From: Thermomonospora echinospora
Lineage (GTDB): Bacteria; Actinomycetota; Actinomycetes; Streptosporangiales; Streptosporangiaceae
Length of the DNA stretch: 64,000 nt
Direction of reading: 5' to 3'
Assembly: GCF_900108175.1 (NCBI RefSeq)
Contig: NZ_FNVO01000002.1
Location: 497,051 to 561,050, forward strand
Shown here piece after piece: positions 61,496 to 64,000 of this stretch. The notes under the pieces were generated by a model, which did no database searches, was not told the DNA's origin, and saw only the letters and a list, made by a program, of their open reading frames with translations. The position numbers were made by a program, and so were the translations under genes. Position 1 is the stretch's first letter, and the number at the start of each line of letters is the position of its first letter.

Positions 61496-61756
61496 CACCC
61501 TCCGGAGATTTCGGTGACGAGACACGCCGATCATCGTGTTCGGACGTGCCCGCGAAATCCTGGGAAACTGGCATCCTCTAGGCGATGCCGCGTTTCCTCC
61601 CGGTCCGAAGGGCGTGGCGTCCACGTCGTAATTCATCGGTGATCCGCCGCAGGCCAACCCGACCCGCCGAAGGACCGTCCTATCGGTAAACTTCGCACGC
61701 TTCAAGGTCACGGGGGCCGTCGGCGAGGACTCCGTCTGCGAGCAGGAGGTCACGCC
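61496..61756. other. 261-bp region upstream of the carboxypeptidase gene, no gene seen
   Basis: No supported frame. The region must hold the promoter of the downstream gene and the left boundary of the TnpB element; neither can be placed with confidence. AGGAGG at 61744-61749 is the ribosome site for the GTG at 61757. Confidence 0.4.
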
Positions 61757-64000
61757 GTGTCGGATTCCTCTACCCGGCCGGAACGGGAGCGGCCCGCCGA
61801 GGACGACGAGCCCACCGCTCCTCCCACCCATGTGTCCGGGCGGTGGACGGTCTCTCGCGAGGCGTTCCAGCCCGGTGCGCTGCTCCCCGAGCCGTCCGGG
61901 TCCGCACCGCCGCCCCAGGACGACCCCGAAGACGGCTCCCAGGACGACGAGGCACCCGAAGAGCGGCCGGAAACCACCGAAGCCGCCGAGCCCGAGGCGC
62001 CGTCGGAGCCCGAGCCCTCGTCCGGGTCCGCCGACGAGCCCGCCGAGGTCGAGGAGGCCGCCGAGGTCGAGGAGGCTGCCGACCCCGGAGAGCCTGGGGA
62101 GCCCGCCGAGGCTCACGGAGCTCATGAGCACGAGGCTCCGCAGGACCGAGCGCAGGAGGGTGAGGAGCCGGATCGGCCGCAGGACGCGCAGCAGACCGGC
62201 GAGTCCTCGGACGCCGGCGAGCCTTTGGAGGCCGGCGAGCCCTCGGAGGCCGACAAGGCCTCGGAGGCCGACGAGGCCCCAGACGCTCCCCCAGCGGGCG
62301 GCACGGCAGATCCGGACGTTCCGGAGGCCGACGCGACGCCGTCCGCCGAGCCCGAGGACGAGCGGACCGGCCGGGAGGAAGCGGTCGGCACCGAGGATTC
62401 CGCCCGGGAGGAGCCGGCGGGTGAGGAGGCCGCCGGGGAGGAGCCCGTCGCCTCGGCCCAGGACGAGCCCTCCGGTGACGAGCAGGAACCGCAGGAGCCC
62501 GAGGAGGAACTGCGGGAGCCCGAGGAGGAGCCGCAGGAGCCCGAGGAGGAGCCGCGGGCGTCCGAGGACGTGCCGGGGCCCGAAGCGCGCGAGGAGGAGC
62601 CGGAAGAGGACGGCCCGGCTCCCGCCCACGGCCTGCCGGAGGAGCCCGAGGCCGAGCCCGAGCATGACGAACCGGACACAAGCGAGCCCGTGTCCGCGGG
62701 CGAACGGCACATGCCCGACACGGCCCGCCTGTGGTACGTCGAGCTCTCAGACTCAGACTCGTCGCCCGCGCCGGAGCGACCGGCGGACGTCGTGGCGCCC
62801 GAGCCGCCCGCCGTCGAGCGTCCGGCCGAGCCCACCCCTTCTGAACCCGCTCCTTCCGAGCCGGCCCCTTCCGAGCCGGCCCCTTCCGAGCCGGCCCCTT
62901 CCGAGCCGGCCCCTTCCGAGCCGGCCCCTTCCGAGCCGGCCCCGGCGGCCGAGGCGCCGGCACCGCCGGCGCCACAAGCCTCGGTCACCCGAGAGGAACG
63001 GGTCACCCGGGAAGACCCGATCGTCCGGGAGGACCCGGCCCCGCAGGCCCCGGCCGAGCAGCCGGGGCAGGTCTGGTCGCCTCCGCCCACGCGGCCGCGG
63101 CGACTGCCGACGCGGCCGGTGCCGCCGCCCGCGGAGGATCCCCTGCAGACGGGGAAGCCCCCGGAGTTCCGCCCCCATCAGGCGCCCCGGCCGGCGTCAC
63201 CCGCTCCTCGGCCCGCGCCTCCCCAAACGCCTGATCCGCAGGCACTGGAATGGCACCCCCTCCGGCCCCAGACGCAACGGCCGGAGCCGCACGAGCCCCG
63301 GACGCACGAATCGCGGGCGTACCCACCGGAGACGCGCGAGCCCGCGCCATACGAGCCTCAAACACGCGAGCCCGCGCCATACGAGCCTCAAACACGCGAG
63401 CCCGCGCCATACGAGCCTCAAACACGCGAGCCCGCGCCGTACGAGCCTCAGACGCGTGAGCCGTCGGCATACGCTCCGGAGAGGTACGAGCAGCCCCGGA
63501 CGCACGAGCCGCAGGCATACGAGCGCCAGGCGTACGAGCGCCAGGTATACGCGCCTCAGACGCATGGGCCGGAGGCGTACGAGGACCAGGCGTCGCGGGC
63601 CGGGGAGGCCGCGGCTCCGGAGGCCCCGTCGTGGGAGGCGCCCACGACCCAGGACGAGACCGCGTACCAGCCCTCCCAGAAGCCGAAGCGGTCTAAGGGG
63701 CGTCGCCGGACGCTGATCGTGGCCGCCACGCTGGCGGTGCTGCTGGTGGCGATCGTGGCCGTCCAGTTGGTCAGGCCGCTGCCCGAGCCCACGATGCTGC
63801 TGACGCTGCCGGCCTCGCATACCTTCCCGGGCACCGCCCCGTCGCTGCCGTTGCCGGTACAGGGTCAGGCCGTGATCGGGGTGGAGGGCGTCGGCACGAT
63901 GGGCACGGCGGGTTCGGAGACCCCGATCCCGACGGCCAGCGTGGCCAAGGTGATGACGGCCTACGTCTTCTTGAAGAGTCATCCCCTGCAGTCCGGGGAG
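61757..64000 (+). CDS. D-alanyl-D-alanine carboxypeptidase-like protein with giant disordered N-terminus (partial)
   Basis: Open from the GTG at 61757 to the window edge, 748 codons so far. Residues 1 to about 640 are acidic and Pro/Glu-rich without predicted structure; they include seven PSEPA units (62836-62940) and four [10 protein letters not shown] units (63331-63450). A basic patch KRSKGRRR precedes one transmembrane helix at about 652-672. The extracellular part begins the penicillin-binding transpeptidase fold with S728-V-A-K731, the SxxK active site. Usual carboxypeptidases have only a signal peptide; a long cytoplasmic arm suggests coupling to an intracellular partner (inference). 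The C-terminus lies outside the window. Confidence 0.85.
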   Translation, partial: MSDSSTRPERERPAEDDEPTAPPTHVSGRWTVSREAFQPGALLPEPSGSAPPPQDDPEDGSQDDEAPEERPETTEAAEPEAPSEPEPSSGSADEPAEVEEAAEVEEAADPGEPGEPAEAHGAHEHEAPQDRAQEGEEPDRPQDAQQTGESSDAGEPLEAGEPSEADKASEADEAPDAPPAGGTADPDVPEADATPSAEPEDERTGREEAVGTEDSAREEPAGEEAAGEEPVASAQDEPSGDEQEPQEPEEELREPEEEPQEPEEEPRASEDVPGPEAREEEPEEDGPAPAHGLPEEPEAEPEHDEPDTSEPVSAGERHMPDTARLWYVELSDSDSSPAPERPADVVAPEPPAVERPAEPTPSEPAPSEPAPSEPAPSEPAPSEPAPSEPAPSEPAPAAEAPAPPAPQASVTREERVTREDPIVREDPAPQAPAEQPGQVWSPPPTRPRRLPTRPVPPPAEDPLQTGKPPEFRPHQAPRPASPAPRPAPPQTPDPQALEWHPLRPQTQRPEPHEPRTHESRAYPPETREPAPYEPQTREPAPYEPQTREPAPYEPQTREPAPYEPQTREPSAYAPERYEQPRTHEPQAYERQAYERQVYAPQTHGPEAYEDQASRAGEAAAPEAPSWEAPTTQDETAYQPSQKPKRSKGRRRTLIVAATLAVLLVAIVAVQLVRPLPEPTMLLTLPASHTFPGTAPSLPLPVQGQAVIGVEGVGTMGTAGSETPIPTASVAKVMTAYVFLKSHPLQSGE
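62836..62940 (+). repeat. 15-bp in-frame tandem repeats, seven units
   Basis: Units of the form CCCTTCCGAGCCGGC encode P-S-E-P-A. The first two units are diverged and the last five are identical. Confidence 0.9.
63331..63450 (+). repeat. 30-bp in-frame tandem repeats, four units
   Basis: Units of the form ACGCGAGCCCGCGCCATACG plus AGCCTCAAAC encode [10 protein letters not shown]. Units two and three are identical; one and four differ by a few bases. Diverged relatives continue to about 63570. Confidence 0.9.

Noticed and set aside
63331-63450. Possible CRISPR array because of regular 30-bp repeats
   Set aside because: Units are directly adjacent without spacers, are in frame with a protein, and no cas gene is present.
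61830-63716. 628-residue Arg/Pro-rich frame and its minus-strand counterparts in the repeat region
   Set aside because: The third plus-strand frame is open to the window edge and leads into a transmembrane helix and an SxxK motif, so the others are shadows of it.

Overview
The window is high-G+C DNA from a filamentous actinomycete, probably Actinomadura/Thermomonosporaceae-like or Streptosporangiales-like. The evidence is codon bias, frequent GTG/TTG starts, many leaderless promoters and actinobacterial gene order. The genus is inferred from gene content only. Its core is a block known from Streptomyces and Mycobacterium, read on the minus strand from 36.6 kb down to 10.6 kb: receiver protein, ArgS-like NrtL, lysA, hom, thrC, thrB, rho, [two-component pair], rpmE, prfA, prmC, a Sua5/YrdC gene, [DUF2207 protein], wecA-like transferase, atpI, atpZ-like, atpBEFHAGDC and a DUF2550 protein. 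Bracketed genes look like insertions into the conserved order.

Left of this block (0-10.4 kb) are a PGRP-type amidase, a four-gene ABC exporter/two-component operon behind a perfect 26-bp palindrome, an aldehyde dehydrogenase, a 36-residue basic protein, a PduO-type cobalamin adenosyltransferase, a DUF4097 lipoprotein and a secreted M28 aminopeptidase.

From 36.69 to 50.50 kb lies an integrated actinomycete integrative and conjugative element (AICE, pSAM2-like) of about 13.8 kb in the 3' end of a tRNA-Arg(CCG) gene, bounded by exact 45-bp direct repeats. From the left it carries a tyrosine integrase, an excisionase, a RepSA-like HUH replication protein, a TraSA/FtsK-like translocase, two small element genes (one frameshifted by a 22-bp tandem duplication), a GntR/KorSA-like repressor, small unknown genes, a zinc-ribbon miniprotein, an HTH-TPR regulator and a HAD phosphatase. 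At the right end is cargo: two visibly AT-richer genes of unknown function, a degraded GIY-YIG gene and a VapBC-like toxin-antitoxin pair.

From 50.5 to 64 kb the chromosome resumes: a DUF6191 protein, YchJ-like protein, type I dehydroquinase, histidine phosphatase, a decayed stretch with a LuxR relic and a very large hairpin, the complete argS, a deazaflavin-dependent nitroreductase with twin operators, a Mut7-C protein, a CYP157-like P450 lacking EXXR, and a degenerate TnpB (RNA-guided nuclease) element with a divergent ribbon-helix-helix gene. The last gene runs off the right edge: a D,D-carboxypeptidase-like protein with a cytoplasmic disordered arm of about 650 residues.

Most worth a second look: (i) the TnpB/RHH pair, whose overlapping divergent -10 boxes sit in one palindrome covering both start codons; (ii) the AT-rich two-gene cargo of the AICE; (iii) the catalytic-domain-less ArgRS at the lysA locus with true argS about 19 kb away in this window; (iv) the twin operators around the nitroreductase promoter.
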